Origin: DTU080 sp050945315
Lineage (GTDB): Bacteria > Bacillota > Limnochordia > DTU080
Direction of reading: 5' to 3'
NCBI GenBank assembly: GCA_050945315.1
Contig: JBMNSS010000025.1
Location: 1-22,733, forward strand
DNA: 22,733 bases
This document shows, in pieces, positions 7,743 to 15,099 of the stretch; position 1 is the stretch's first letter, and each line of letters opens with the position of its first letter. Made by a program: the position numbers and the translations under genes. The notes beneath the pieces were generated by a model that saw only the letters and a program-made list of their open reading frames with translations, was not told the DNA's origin and made no database searches.

Positions 7743-8633
7743 GTGCGTCGTCGTATATTGGAAGGCAAGACGATAGCGCTCCTGGGAGGGGACGAGCGTG
7801 AAGTAATCCTGGCGCAGGCGCTGCTCGACCAGGGCGCACGGCTGCTTCTGGTTGGATATGATGAGCGTCCGCGCTTGGCTCAAGCCATTCACTGCGACTT
7901 GCTCTCCGCAGTTCAGCAGGCCGACACTGCAGTGGCACCCATGAGCAATACAGATGCTGAAGGACGCATCAAGGCCACTTTGGATCCCACTGCGGAACTC
8001 TGGCTTGATGATGCGGTGTTTGCGGCCCTGGCCGGGAAAACGCTTTTCATCGGTATGGCCAAGCCGCTCGTGCAGGAGTTGGCCGGCCGTCACGATGTTA
8101 GAATCGTGGAGACGGCCGAAATTGACGAGATAGCCGTCTTGAACTCCATACCCACTGCCGAAGGGGCTATCTTGCGAGCCATGACGGAGCTTCCTACGAC
8201 CGTTCACGGTAGCTCCAGCCTGGTGGTTGGGTTCGGGCGTTGCGGCATTACTCTGGCTCGTATGCTGCATGGCTTGGGGGCGAGAGTCGTCGTAGCGGCG
8301 CGCAACAGGGCTCAGCTGGCGCGAGCGTATGAGATGGGGCTGGCTGCCATACACCTTGATGATATATCACAGGCTGTACAAGAAGTCGATGTGGTGTATA
8401 ATACGGTACCGGCTCTTGTGCTCACCGAAGAGGTCATAGAAGCTCTGCCACAGCGGGCAATTATCGTTGACATCGCCTCAGCGCCCGGCGGTACGGATTT
8501 TGTCGCCGCCCGACGCAAGAGAATCAAAGCCTTTCTCGATCTGGGAATACCGGGTAAGGTGGCACCGCAGACGGCGGGTGAGATTCTGGCTCGCACCATG
8601 CCACGCTTGATCGCTGATCTGGATCGTCGCTAA
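7743..8633 (+). CDS. dpaA: Dipicolinate synthase subunit A
   Basis: Start GTG 7743, preceded by the purine-rich GGAGGGGGAGG (7728-7738); the upstream in-frame extension to 7590 has no Shine-Dalgarno and overlaps dapB. This yields 296 aa, against 297 aa for Bacillus SpoVFA. The N-terminus (LEGKTIALLGGDEREVILAQ) and a second Rossmann motif VVGFGRCGITLAR (about 161-173) are typical of DpaA, as is AVLNSIPTAEGAI. With DpaB it makes dipicolinic acid from the DapA product in the mother cell. Dipicolinate is then moved to the forespore core as the calcium chelate. A sigma-K-like promoter precedes it. dpaB follows after 46 bp. Confidence 0.95.
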   Translation: MRRRILEGKTIALLGGDEREVILAQALLDQGARLLLVGYDERPRLAQAIHCDLLSAVQQADTAVAPMSNTDAEGRIKATLDPTAELWLDDAVFAALAGKTLFIGMAKPLVQELAGRHDVRIVETAEIDEIAVLNSIPTAEGAILRAMTELPTTVHGSSSLVVGFGRCGITLARMLHGLGARVVVAARNRAQLARAYEMGLAAIHLDDISQAVQEVDVVYNTVPALVLTEEVIEALPQRAIIVDIASAPGGTDFVAARRKRIKAFLDLGIPGKVAPQTAGEILARTMPRLIADLDRR

Positions 8634-8679
8634 GGACAAGAGAATCCGCCCTCACCTGACAAGAGAAGGGGTGGGGCGA

Positions 8680-9282
8680 GTGCAGTTGGCGGGCAAGTGT
8701 ATCGGATGGGGTTTTACGGGCTCGCACTGTAGTTTCGACGAGGTTCTGCCCGAGATCAAGCGCTTAGTTGACGAGGGAGCATGTGTGGTGCCGGTGTTGT
8801 CGCCGGCAGTGGCAGGGACTGACACCAGGTTTGGCACGGCCAAGGATCTCATTGAACGGCTGACCGTTTTGACCGGGAGACAGCCGATTACCAGTATCGT
8901 TGAAGCCGAACCGACAGGTCAGGGAGCTGCTTTTGACTGTTTTGTGATCGCCCCCTGTACGGGAAACACTCTGGGCAAGCTGGCCAATGCGGTGACCGAC
9001 ACCTCGGTGCTGATGGCTGCCAAGGGCGCATTGAGAAATCTGAGACCTGTCGTGATCGCCATTTCAACGAATGATGCTCTGGGAGCCAATGCCCGCAATC
9101 TCGGCGTTGTGCTCAATATGCGCAACGTGTATCTGGTACCTTTCGGACAAGACAACCCGGTGGCCAAGCCGAATTCGTGCGTGGCGGATTTCAGCAAGAT
9201 TGCGGAGACTATAGGGACCGCCCTGGAGGGCAGGCAGTTGCAGCCGGTGCTTGTGGAGCGCAGCCGGCGGATGGTGCGATAA
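8680..9282 (+). CDS. dpaB: Dipicolinate synthase subunit B (flavoprotein-fold)
   Basis: GTG 8680 has AAGGGG (8666-8671) 8 nt upstream and gives 200 aa, the same size as Bacillus SpoVFB; GTG 8671 is an alternative in the same frame. The N-terminus MQLAGKCIGWGFTGSHCSFDEVLP is a very strong match to the DpaB pattern (IGFGFTGSHC). Further signature residues are VLSPAV, FDCFVIAPCTGNTLGKLANAVTD and AAKGALRNLRPVVIA, typical of the flavoprotein (UbiX/PPCDC-like) fold. It partners DpaA in dipicolinate synthesis during sporulation. asd follows after 29 bp, so transcripts from the upstream sporulation promoter may also read into asd. Confidence 0.95.
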   Translation: MQLAGKCIGWGFTGSHCSFDEVLPEIKRLVDEGACVVPVLSPAVAGTDTRFGTAKDLIERLTVLTGRQPITSIVEAEPTGQGAAFDCFVIAPCTGNTLGKLANAVTDTSVLMAAKGALRNLRPVVIAISTNDALGANARNLGVVLNMRNVYLVPFGQDNPVAKPNSCVADFSKIAETIGTALEGRQLQPVLVERSRRMVR

Positions 9283-9311
9283 CTCGGGGTGGAAGAAGTG
9301 GGGGAAAGCGA

Positions 9312-10346
9312 ATGCGGAAGCGTAATGTGGCGATTGTCGGAGCAACCGGTGCGGTAGGCGAGGAACTCCTTGGACTACTTGTCGAACGAGGCTTTCCCTA
9401 TGGCGGACTGCGGCTTTTGGCTTCGCCCCGCAGCGCCGGTAGGAGAATAACGGTGGGTGATCGTGAGTTCGTCGTCGAAGCTCTCAGTCCGCAGAGTTTT
9501 TCGGGGATCGATGTGGCCTTCTTCAGCGCGGGCGGCGGTGTCAGCCTTGAGTATGTCCCCTATGCAGTGGAATCCGGAGCCGTCGTCATTGACAATACCA
9601 GTGCTTTTCGAATGGATCCCGAGGTGCCGCTGATCGTTCCCGAAGTGAACGGTGAAGAGATAGCCAAGCATAAGGGTATCATTGCCAATCCCAATTGCTC
9701 CACAACCATCATGGTCATGGTCTTGGGACCCTTGCATGAGCATACGCCGATCAAACGAGTCGTGGTCTCCACCTACCAGGCGGTATCAGGGGCAGGTGCC
9801 CGGGCTATCGATGAGCTGGAGCAGCAGGTCAGAGCTCATGTGGCGAGTCAACCTTTGCAGGCCAATCTCTTGCCCTATTCCGCGGCAGATAAGCACTATC
9901 AAATAGCCTTTAACTTGCTGCCCCACATCGATTCCTTCCAGGAGATGGGCTACACTCGTGAAGAGTGGAAGATGGTCTATGAGACGCAAAAAATCATGGG
10001 GGAACCCGATCTTAAGGTGACGGCGACCACGGTGAGGGTGCCTGTCATCCGCAGCCATTCGGAAAGCATCAATATCGAGTTTGTCGCTCCCGTTTCCGCG
10101 GATGAGGCCCGACGAGTTCTCAGCACGGCTCCCGGAGTTGTGGTGAAGGATGATCCTGAGCGGATGGAGTATCCAATGCCCATAGATGCCACGGGTAAAG
10201 ATCCCGTCTACGTCGGACGCATTCGTGAAGACAACTCATTGGCCAACGGTCTCAATCTCTGGGTCGTGGGTGATCAGATCCGCAAGGGTGCCGCCCTAAA
10301 CAGTCTGCAGATCGCGGAGTATATGATAGAGCATAACATGATATAG
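9312..10346 (+). CDS. asd: Aspartate-semialdehyde dehydrogenase
   Basis: ATG 9312 with a GGGGGA-type ribosome binding site; the frame remains open back to 9177, overlapping dpaB, but this start gives MRKRNVAIVGATGAVGEEL at the correct Rossmann strand. 344 aa, normal length (Bacillus about 346). The nucleophile C129 lies in IIANPNCSTTIM. Substrate-binding features STYQAVSGAG, RVPVIRSHSESI and DQIRKGAALNSLQIAEYMI are present. The enzyme reduces aspartyl phosphate to aspartate semialdehyde, feeding lysine, threonine and methionine synthesis. It sits between dpaB and dapG exactly as in Bacillus. Confidence 0.97.
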   Translation: MRKRNVAIVGATGAVGEELLGLLVERGFPYGGLRLLASPRSAGRRITVGDREFVVEALSPQSFSGIDVAFFSAGGGVSLEYVPYAVESGAVVIDNTSAFRMDPEVPLIVPEVNGEEIAKHKGIIANPNCSTTIMVMVLGPLHEHTPIKRVVVSTYQAVSGAGARAIDELEQQVRAHVASQPLQANLLPYSAADKHYQIAFNLLPHIDSFQEMGYTREEWKMVYETQKIMGEPDLKVTATTVRVPVIRSHSESINIEFVAPVSADEARRVLSTAPGVVVKDDPERMEYPMPIDATGKDPVYVGRIREDNSLANGLNLWVVGDQIRKGAALNSLQIAEYMIEHNMI

Positions 10347-10372
10347 ACTCCGAGTCCGGTGGTGATGCCGCA

Positions 10373-11599
10373 TTGAGGATCATCGTGCAGAAGTTCGGCG
10401 GTTCGTCCGTCGCTACCGCGGCCCTGCGCGAGGAGGCGATCACGCAGGTAGCGAGAGCCTTGGAAGAAGGCTTGCAACCAGTGGTCGTGGTGTCTGCGAT
10501 GGGGCGTTTCGGTGATCCCTATGCGACTGACACTCTAATCGCCTTGGGGCGAGAGAACGGTGCCGCTTTGGGATCTCGGGAACTGGATCTGCTGATGTCT
10601 TGTGGGGAGACCATCTCAGCGGCTATCATGGCTATGACCATGAGATCCAAAGGACTGCCCGCGGTGGCGCTGACCGGGGCCCAAGCCGGTATTATTACGG
10701 ATAGCCGGTTCGGCGAGGCTCGGGTCTTACGGGTGAATAGCGATCGTCTTCTGCGTGAACTTGACAACCGGAGTATCCCGGTGATTACGGGTTTTCAAGG
10801 CATCACCGCCCAGGGAGAGATCACGACCCTCGGCCGAGGGGCCAGTGACACATCAGCGGCCGTGATCGGTGTGGCTCTGGGTGCTGAACTGATCGAGATC
10901 TTCACCGATGTCGACGGTGTAAAGACCGCTGATCCTCAAGTGGTTCCGCAGGCGGTGACTCTGGAACGTATGACGTATTCAGAAGTGGTGGAGATGGCAC
11001 TTTTGGGGGCCAAGGTGTTGCATCCCAGAGCGGTGGAGATCGCGCGCCAAGGCCGGATCCCGTTGAGAGTGCGTTCCATACACGGTGAAGGTTCCGGCAC
11101 ACTGATCAACGACGGGTATGTTTCCGGACAAAACGGAGAGGCAAGCAAAGACCGTCTCGTAGTCGGCATAGCTCATGTACCGGGTCGGGCCCTGGTGCGG
11201 CTCGACATGTCATCAGAAGGCGCTTCGGAGACCGTTCCGGCTGTTTTTTTCCGGGCTCTGGGAGATGCGGGCATCAGTGTGGATATGATTGAGCTGTCAC
11301 CGGAGCACTTACGGGTCACCGTAGCCGAGTCGCAGGCGGAGACGGCCAGAGAGATTCTTAACGGACTTGACCTCAGTGTTGAGGTTGTGCCGGGTTTTGC
11401 CAAGGTTTCGGTGGTCGGAGCCGGAATGCACGGCGTACCCGGGGTGATGGCCAGATTGACGGAAGCCTTGGCAGGCGTGGGTGTGTCGATTTATCAGAGT
11501 ACTGACTCGCATGCCAATATCTCCTGTTTGGTACGTGAGGAAGAGGCATCTTTGGCGATTGCCACGTTGCATGAGGAGTTCCGGTTGCATCTGAAGTAG
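10373..11599 (+). CDS. dapG: Aspartate kinase (DapG-type)
   Basis: 408 aa from TTG 10373, preceded by GGTGGTGA. The N-terminus MRIIVQKFGGSSV carries the kinase K-F-G-G motif (K7). Further kinase motifs are RFGDPYATDTL, SCGETISAAIM and TLGRGASDTSAAVIG. The C-terminal third contains two ACT-type regulatory domains (AVFFRALGDAGISVDMIELS and GVMARLTEALAGVGVSIYQSTDSHANISCLV). Length and synteny fit the DapG isozyme (404 aa in Bacillus). The feedback ligand, meso-diaminopimelate in Bacillus DapG, is inferred only. It catalyses the first step of the aspartate pathway. A 344-nt non-coding stretch with a conserved element begins right after its stop codon. Confidence 0.95.
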   Translation: MRIIVQKFGGSSVATAALREEAITQVARALEEGLQPVVVVSAMGRFGDPYATDTLIALGRENGAALGSRELDLLMSCGETISAAIMAMTMRSKGLPAVALTGAQAGIITDSRFGEARVLRVNSDRLLRELDNRSIPVITGFQGITAQGEITTLGRGASDTSAAVIGVALGAELIEIFTDVDGVKTADPQVVPQAVTLERMTYSEVVEMALLGAKVLHPRAVEIARQGRIPLRVRSIHGEGSGTLINDGYVSGQNGEASKDRLVVGIAHVPGRALVRLDMSSEGASETVPAVFFRALGDAGISVDMIELSPEHLRVTVAESQAETAREILNGLDLSVEVVPGFAKVSVVGAGMHGVPGVMARLTEALAGVGVSIYQSTDSHANISCLVREEEASLAIATLHEEFRLHLK

Positions 11600-11943
11600 T
11601 TGAGCACTTGAGTCGATCGACCGACTGCCTCGGGCCTGGCGGGTCGGCGAAGGTCTGTCATGTGCGGCGACAGTCGCAAGCTCAACCGGTCTGAGTGCTT
11701 CGAGCACTTCGTTGCGAGCAAATGAACGGGCACCCTGGGGTGTTCCTCAAGCTCCCGGCTCTGCGGCAGGTGATTGTACAACACGGGTTGAGGCAGCGGT
11801 CGGTGTACCTGCAGAAGGCCGCTCGATAGCATTGGAGAGGAAACCGTTGCCACCTTAAAGGTGTGTACCCATTGAACAGGTGCGTGAGCAGGGGTGTTTT
11901 GGTGGCCGCACCGCGCAACATCTTTATTCTGGGAGGAATTGCT
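11600..11943 (+). other. 344-nt non-coding stretch between dapG and dapA
   Basis: It holds structured element copy A (11618-11776, with a possible extension to 11812). The region up to dapA contains GCATTGGAGAGG (11829-11840), which resembles GCGTTGGAAAGG at 13095-13106 in the other gap. It also holds a small palindrome CACCTT-A-AAGGTG (11851-11863) and GGTG-GCCG-CACC just before the dapA ribosome binding site. No lysine riboswitch consensus, tRNA gene or convincing terminator is visible. Confidence 0.6.
11618..11776 (+). ncRNA. Candidate structured RNA element, copy A (dapG-dapA gap)
   Basis: This copy shares several blocks with copy B at 12856-12972. They are: CGACCG (11618-11623); GGGTCG (11641-11646); ATGTGCGGCGA (11660-11670) then a triloop CAG and TCGC; CTCAACCGGTC (11681-11691); and a 23-nt block starting CCCGGCT and ending GCGGCAGGTGATTG (11754-11776). 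Predicted helices are GCGA/TCGC, AGTGC (11694-11698)/GCACT (11704-11708) and CGGG (11727-11730)/CCCG (11754-11757). The last pair carries a compensatory change relative to copy B. After the final block, GCAGG and TACA can pair with TGTA and CCTGC (to 11812), leaving TGATTG bulged. No known riboswitch consensus was recognised. It could be a cis-regulatory leader of dapA, a 3' element of dapG, or a dispersed repeat. Confidence 0.5.
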
Positions 11944-12822
11944 TTGTTTGGCTCTGTGATAACAGCAATGGTAACTCCGATGCGGGAAGACGGAGCACTT
12001 GATCTTGCGAAGGCAGAGCAGTTAGCGCGCCATCTGGCAGATAACGGAACCGACACCGTTTTAGTGTGCGGCACGACGGGCGAGTCGCCCACGCTATCCG
12101 ACGACGAAAAAGTGGCACTTATGAGGGCTGTAGTCAAGGCCGTTGAGGGGCGAGCCAAGGTGATGGCCGGGACAGGCAGCAATGATACCCGGCACAGTAT
12201 TGAACTTTCACAAAGAGCCCAAGAGGCCGGAGTTGACAGTCTTTTGCTCGTAGTGCCCTATTACAACAAACCGCCGCAACAGGCTATGTATGAGCACTTT
12301 AAGGCCATTGCCGAAAGCGTTGATCTGCCTTGCATGATCTACAACATCCCCGGGCGAACAGGGGTCAACCTTCTTCCCGAGACTCTGGCGAGACTGTCTC
12401 AGGTTCCCGGTATTGCGGCTGTCAAGGAGTCCAGCGGAAACCTGGATCAGGTGTCTGATATCTGCCGTGCCGTGGCGGAGGGGTTTGCGGTTTACTCCGG
12501 CGACGACAGCCTGACCTTGCCGATTCTCTCCGTTGGCGGTGTGGGCGTAGTCAGCGTTGCCTCTCATCTGGCAGGTCCGCAGATAAAGCAGATGACAGAA
12601 GACTTCCGGGCCGGCAGGGTCAAGGATGCGGCGGCAATGCATCATCGCCTGGCGCCTTTGTTTAAGGCACTTTTTGTCACGACCAATCCCATTCCCGTGA
12701 AGTGGGCGATGAGCCTGATCGGTATCGATTGCGGGCCGACGCGTCCTCCGCTCATGGCACCGACCGTATCTGAGCAAGCTACTATCACGGCAGCTGTGCG
12801 AGTCCTGGGCGTGGTGGATTGA
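11944..12822 (+). CDS. dapA: 4-hydroxy-tetrahydrodipicolinate synthase
   Basis: Start TTG 11944, with GGGAGG (11931-11936) 7 nt upstream; this gives 292 aa (Bacillus 290). The frame is open back to 11863, but that extension is unlike DapA. Active-site features are GTTGESPTL (44-51), PYYNKPPQ (around Y107), YNIPGRTG (Y133, R138) and AVKESSGN with the Schiff-base K161. It condenses pyruvate with aspartate semialdehyde. Its product is used by DapB for lysine and diaminopimelate, or by DpaA/DpaB for dipicolinate. Unusually, it is flanked on both sides by long non-coding stretches carrying copies of the same element, suggesting regulation separate from asd-dapG. Confidence 0.96.
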   Translation: MFGSVITAMVTPMREDGALDLAKAEQLARHLADNGTDTVLVCGTTGESPTLSDDEKVALMRAVVKAVEGRAKVMAGTGSNDTRHSIELSQRAQEAGVDSLLLVVPYYNKPPQQAMYEHFKAIAESVDLPCMIYNIPGRTGVNLLPETLARLSQVPGIAAVKESSGNLDQVSDICRAVAEGFAVYSGDDSLTLPILSVGGVGVVSVASHLAGPQIKQMTEDFRAGRVKDAAAMHHRLAPLFKALFVTTNPIPVKWAMSLIGIDCGPTRPPLMAPTVSEQATITAAVRVLGVVD

Positions 12823-12855
12823 TGCCGGGCTGAAATCTTGATTTATTGGATTTTT

Positions 12856-12972
12856 CGACCGCCGGGTCGATTATGTGCGGCGAGCATCGCCGACTCCACC
12901 GGTCAAGAGAGTGTGCATGACACGGCGACCCGGAAGTGCGTCATCGATTCCGGGCTTCGCGGCAGGTGATTG
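12856..12972 (+). ncRNA. Candidate structured RNA element, copy B (dapA-rnjB gap)
   Basis: It begins with hairpin CGACC (12856-12860)/GGTCG (12865-12869). ATGTGCGGCGA (12873-12883) follows, with triloop GCA and TCGCCG, giving a 6-bp stem. CTCCACCGGTC (12894-12904) comes next at the same spacing as in copy A. A variable hairpin GTGT/ACAC is followed by stem CCCGGAA (12929-12935)/TTCCGGG (12948-12954), then GCGGCAGGTGATTG (12959-12972). CGACCG could pair instead with CGGTC (12900-12904), a mutually exclusive alternative also possible in copy A. It starts 33 nt after the dapA stop. Function is unknown; it may be a leader for rnjB, a 3' element of dapA, or a dispersed repeat. Confidence 0.5.
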
Positions 12973-13151
12973 ACTGAGACCACGGTGATGAAGGCGCCAG
13001 ACCATGATGAGGCCCCTGTTAAGGCGTGTGTTATCTTGACGGGTGTTCAGATGCGGGTGGTACACTCCCGCATCCGGTCTCACTTGACGCCGGAGCGTTG
13101 GAAAGGCGTTTCCTGTGATCGCGCCGTCCCGTGGTACTAAAGGATCTTGCG

Positions 13152-13201
13152 GCTTCAGTGCACACCGAGCGCGGGTTTGTGGGGCTCGGGTGCGCTGAAG
13201 C
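13152..13201 (+). promoter_or_regulatory. Strong 18-bp hairpin in the rnjB leader
   Basis: GCTTCAGTGCAC-A-CCGAGC (13152-13170) pairs with GCTCGGGTGCGCTGAAGC (13184-13201). The 18 pairs include one G-T wobble, with one bulged A and a 13-nt loop, and can be extended by a few weaker pairs outward. It is not followed by a T-run, so it is not an intrinsic terminator. Its place about 80 nt before an RNase gene suggests an mRNA processing or autoregulation site, by inference only. Confidence 0.55.
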
Positions 13202-13283
13202 TGTTGGAGTATCAACGTAGATCGATCAACCGGACCGCCGTGGGTATGATCGAGTACGCATCGAACGAGGTGGTGTTTTTTTT

Positions 13284-14951
13284 GTGAGTGATAATAAAGT
13301 AGACAGCCTTATTCTCGTCCCGCTCGGCGGAGTCGGCGAGATAGGCAAGAATATGTGGGTAGTCGGATACGGCGATGATCTCGTCGTCTTGGATTGCGGA
13401 GGTATGTTCCCCGAAGAAGATATGCTGGGGGTTGACCTCGTCATTCCGGATATCAGCTATTTGATTGAAAACTCCGATCGGGTACGGGCCATCGTTTTGA
13501 GCCATGGCCATGAAGATCACGTAGGCGCCCTGCCGTACGTCTTGCAGCAGCTGGATGTGCCCGTCTATGGGACAAGGCTCACTTTGGGCCTGGTGCAGGG
13601 CAGGCTCGAAGAACACGGGCTTAGCAGACAGTGCAGACTGCATGAGGTTCAGGCCGGACAGTCGTTGCAGTTGGGATCAATGACACTCGAGTTCATCCAT
13701 GTGAATCACAGTGTCGCCGATGTCGTGGCCACAGCGGTCCATACCCCCGCGGGTACCATCGTATATGCCACGGACTTCAAGTTTGATCACACTCCGATTG
13801 ACGGTCGGGTGACGGATATGCAACGGCTGGCCACCTTGGGAACCAACGGGGTGCTGTGTCTTTTGTCCGACAGCACCAACGCTGAGCGTCCGGGCTATAC
13901 ATTGTCCGAAAAAGTCGTGGGCGAGACCTTCATGGATGTCTTCAGACGTGCTCAAGGCCGGATCTTGGTGGCGGCGTTTGCTTCACACGTACACCGCATT
14001 CAGCAGGTGATCGCGGCGAGTGTTCGCTTTGATCGCAAGGTATGTGTGATCGGGCGCAGCATGGTCAACAACGTCGGCGTCGCGTCCCGGCTCGGCTATT
14101 TAGACCTGCCTGACGGGTTGCTTATCAATGTCGAGCAGATGGAAGACTATCCGCCGGAGAAGTTGACCATCATCACCACAGGCAGTCAGGGAGAGCCGAT
14201 GGCGGCTTTGACCCGTATCGCCATGGGCGAGCACAGGCAGATTGAGGTTGTACCGGGCGATACCGTGATCATCAGTGCGTCGCCCATACCGGGAAATGAA
14301 CGTTTCATCGGCAGGACCATTAATCAGCTGTTCCGCCAGGGCGCTGAGGTGATCTACCACGCAGTCTCCGGGGTTCATGTCTCCGGTCACGCCAGTCAGG
14401 AAGAGCTCAAATTGATGCTCAACTTGATCAGTCCGCGCTATTTCATCCCCATACACGGTGAATACCGGATGCTTGTCCAGCATGCACGACTGGCCGAAGA
14501 TGTGGGTCTGTCGCCGGAAAACGTCATGATCGCTGAGATCGGCGACATGATAGAGATCGCCGCCACAAAGTTTGAGAAGGTGGCGAAGGTTGAGGCCGGC
14601 TCGATTATGGTCGACGGACTCGGCGTGGGAGATGTGGGAGCAGTAGTCTTGCGCGATCGTCAGCAACTGGCCCAAGACGGTATTCTCGTGGTCGTTGTCA
14701 CCATTGACAAAGAGACGGGAGAGATCTTGGCGGGCCCTGAGTTTGTGTCGCGGGGATTTGTCTATGTACGTGAGTCGGAGCGGCTCTTTGAAGAGGCTAA
14801 ACAGCGTGTACAAGTGGCCTTGGAATCGTGTGAGCCTTCGTTCGAAGAATGGAACGTGCTGAAGAACCAAGTGCGCAATACCTTGTCCGGCTTCTTCTGG
14901 GAACGCACAAGGCGCAGACCGATGATTCTGCCGGTCGTAATGGAAGCATAG
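13284..14951 (+). CDS. rnjB: Ribonuclease J
   Basis: 555 aa, GTG 13284, with AGGTGGTG (13268-13275) separated from the start by exactly eight T. Beta-CASP metallo-beta-lactamase motifs are SHGHEDHVGALP (H74, H76, D78, H79), ATDFKFDH, LSDSTNAERPG, ASPIPGNE and VSGHASQEELKLML, followed by PIHGEYRML. The C-terminal RNase J domain is complete. Length equals that of Bacillus RNase J proteins, and its position after dapA matches rnjB (ymfA). RNase J is a 5'-3' exoribonuclease and endoribonuclease in mRNA decay and rRNA maturation. The long structured leader and strong hairpin suggest post-transcriptional control. An intrinsic terminator follows. Confidence 0.95.
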   Translation: MSDNKVDSLILVPLGGVGEIGKNMWVVGYGDDLVVLDCGGMFPEEDMLGVDLVIPDISYLIENSDRVRAIVLSHGHEDHVGALPYVLQQLDVPVYGTRLTLGLVQGRLEEHGLSRQCRLHEVQAGQSLQLGSMTLEFIHVNHSVADVVATAVHTPAGTIVYATDFKFDHTPIDGRVTDMQRLATLGTNGVLCLLSDSTNAERPGYTLSEKVVGETFMDVFRRAQGRILVAAFASHVHRIQQVIAASVRFDRKVCVIGRSMVNNVGVASRLGYLDLPDGLLINVEQMEDYPPEKLTIITTGSQGEPMAALTRIAMGEHRQIEVVPGDTVIISASPIPGNERFIGRTINQLFRQGAEVIYHAVSGVHVSGHASQEELKLMLNLISPRYFIPIHGEYRMLVQHARLAEDVGLSPENVMIAEIGDMIEIAATKFEKVAKVEAGSIMVDGLGVGDVGAVVLRDRQQLAQDGILVVVVTIDKETGEILAGPEFVSRGFVYVRESERLFEEAKQRVQVALESCEPSFEEWNVLKNQVRNTLSGFFWERTRRRPMILPVVMEA

Positions 14952-14983
14952 GGCAGACGAAGTCGACTGTATACACAAAAAGA

Positions 14984-15012
14984 GGGGTGGCAGCTTGCTG
15001 CGCCCCTTTTTT
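14984..15012 (+). terminator. Intrinsic terminator after rnjB
   Basis: GGGG (14984-14987) and GCAG pair with CTGC and CCCC (15003-15006) around a CTTG loop. Six T follow (15007-15012) and a run of A precedes the stem, so the hairpin could also work on the minus strand. It lies 32 nt after the rnjB stop. Confidence 0.85.
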
Positions 15013-15099
15013 GATGGGGATCATGATCTCAGACATGAATCAGCCGACGGACGTGGATACTAAGCAGGGCGAACCATAGCCTTGAGAGGATGAAGCGCA

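Larger units (their letters stand above)
12823..13283 (+). other. 461-nt non-coding, highly structured stretch between dapA and rnjB
   Basis: It contains element copy B (12856-12972), then a domain closed by TGAGACC (12975-12981)/GGTCTCA (13076-13082). That domain ends in hairpin GATGCGGG (13050-13057)/CCCGCATC (13067-13074). A possible hairpin ACGCC/GGCGT lies near 13087-13109, and a very strong hairpin follows at 13152-13201. The rnjB ribosome binding site and a run of eight T close the stretch. TTGACG (13036-13041) followed by TGGTACACT (19-bp spacer to TACACT) could be a weak extended -10 promoter. No protein gene with a consistent frame was seen. Confidence 0.6.

Noticed and set aside
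11600..11943. Lysine riboswitch before dapA
   Set aside because: The location would suit it, but none of the conserved L-box segments could be found on the plus strand.
11863..11943. N-terminal extension of DapA from 11863
   Set aside because: DapA proteins begin at the FGSVITAMVTP strand and GGGAGG is correctly placed for TTG 11944.
13036..13066. Sigma-A promoter TTGACG with TACACT before rnjB
   Set aside because: The spacer is 19 bp and the -10 matches only 4 of 6 positions; kept as a remark, not as a feature of its own.
13050..13074. GGGTGGTAC resembling the T-box antiterminator sequence in the dapA-rnjB gap
   Set aside because: The bases lie in a simple perfect hairpin loop (GATGCGGG/CCCGCATC), the ACCGCG continuation is missing, and no stem I or following terminator with T-run is visible.
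12871..13215. Minus-strand open frame through the dapA-rnjB gap
   Set aside because: The block shared with the other gap is read in a different frame there, so the similarity is not at protein level; no ribosome site is seen.
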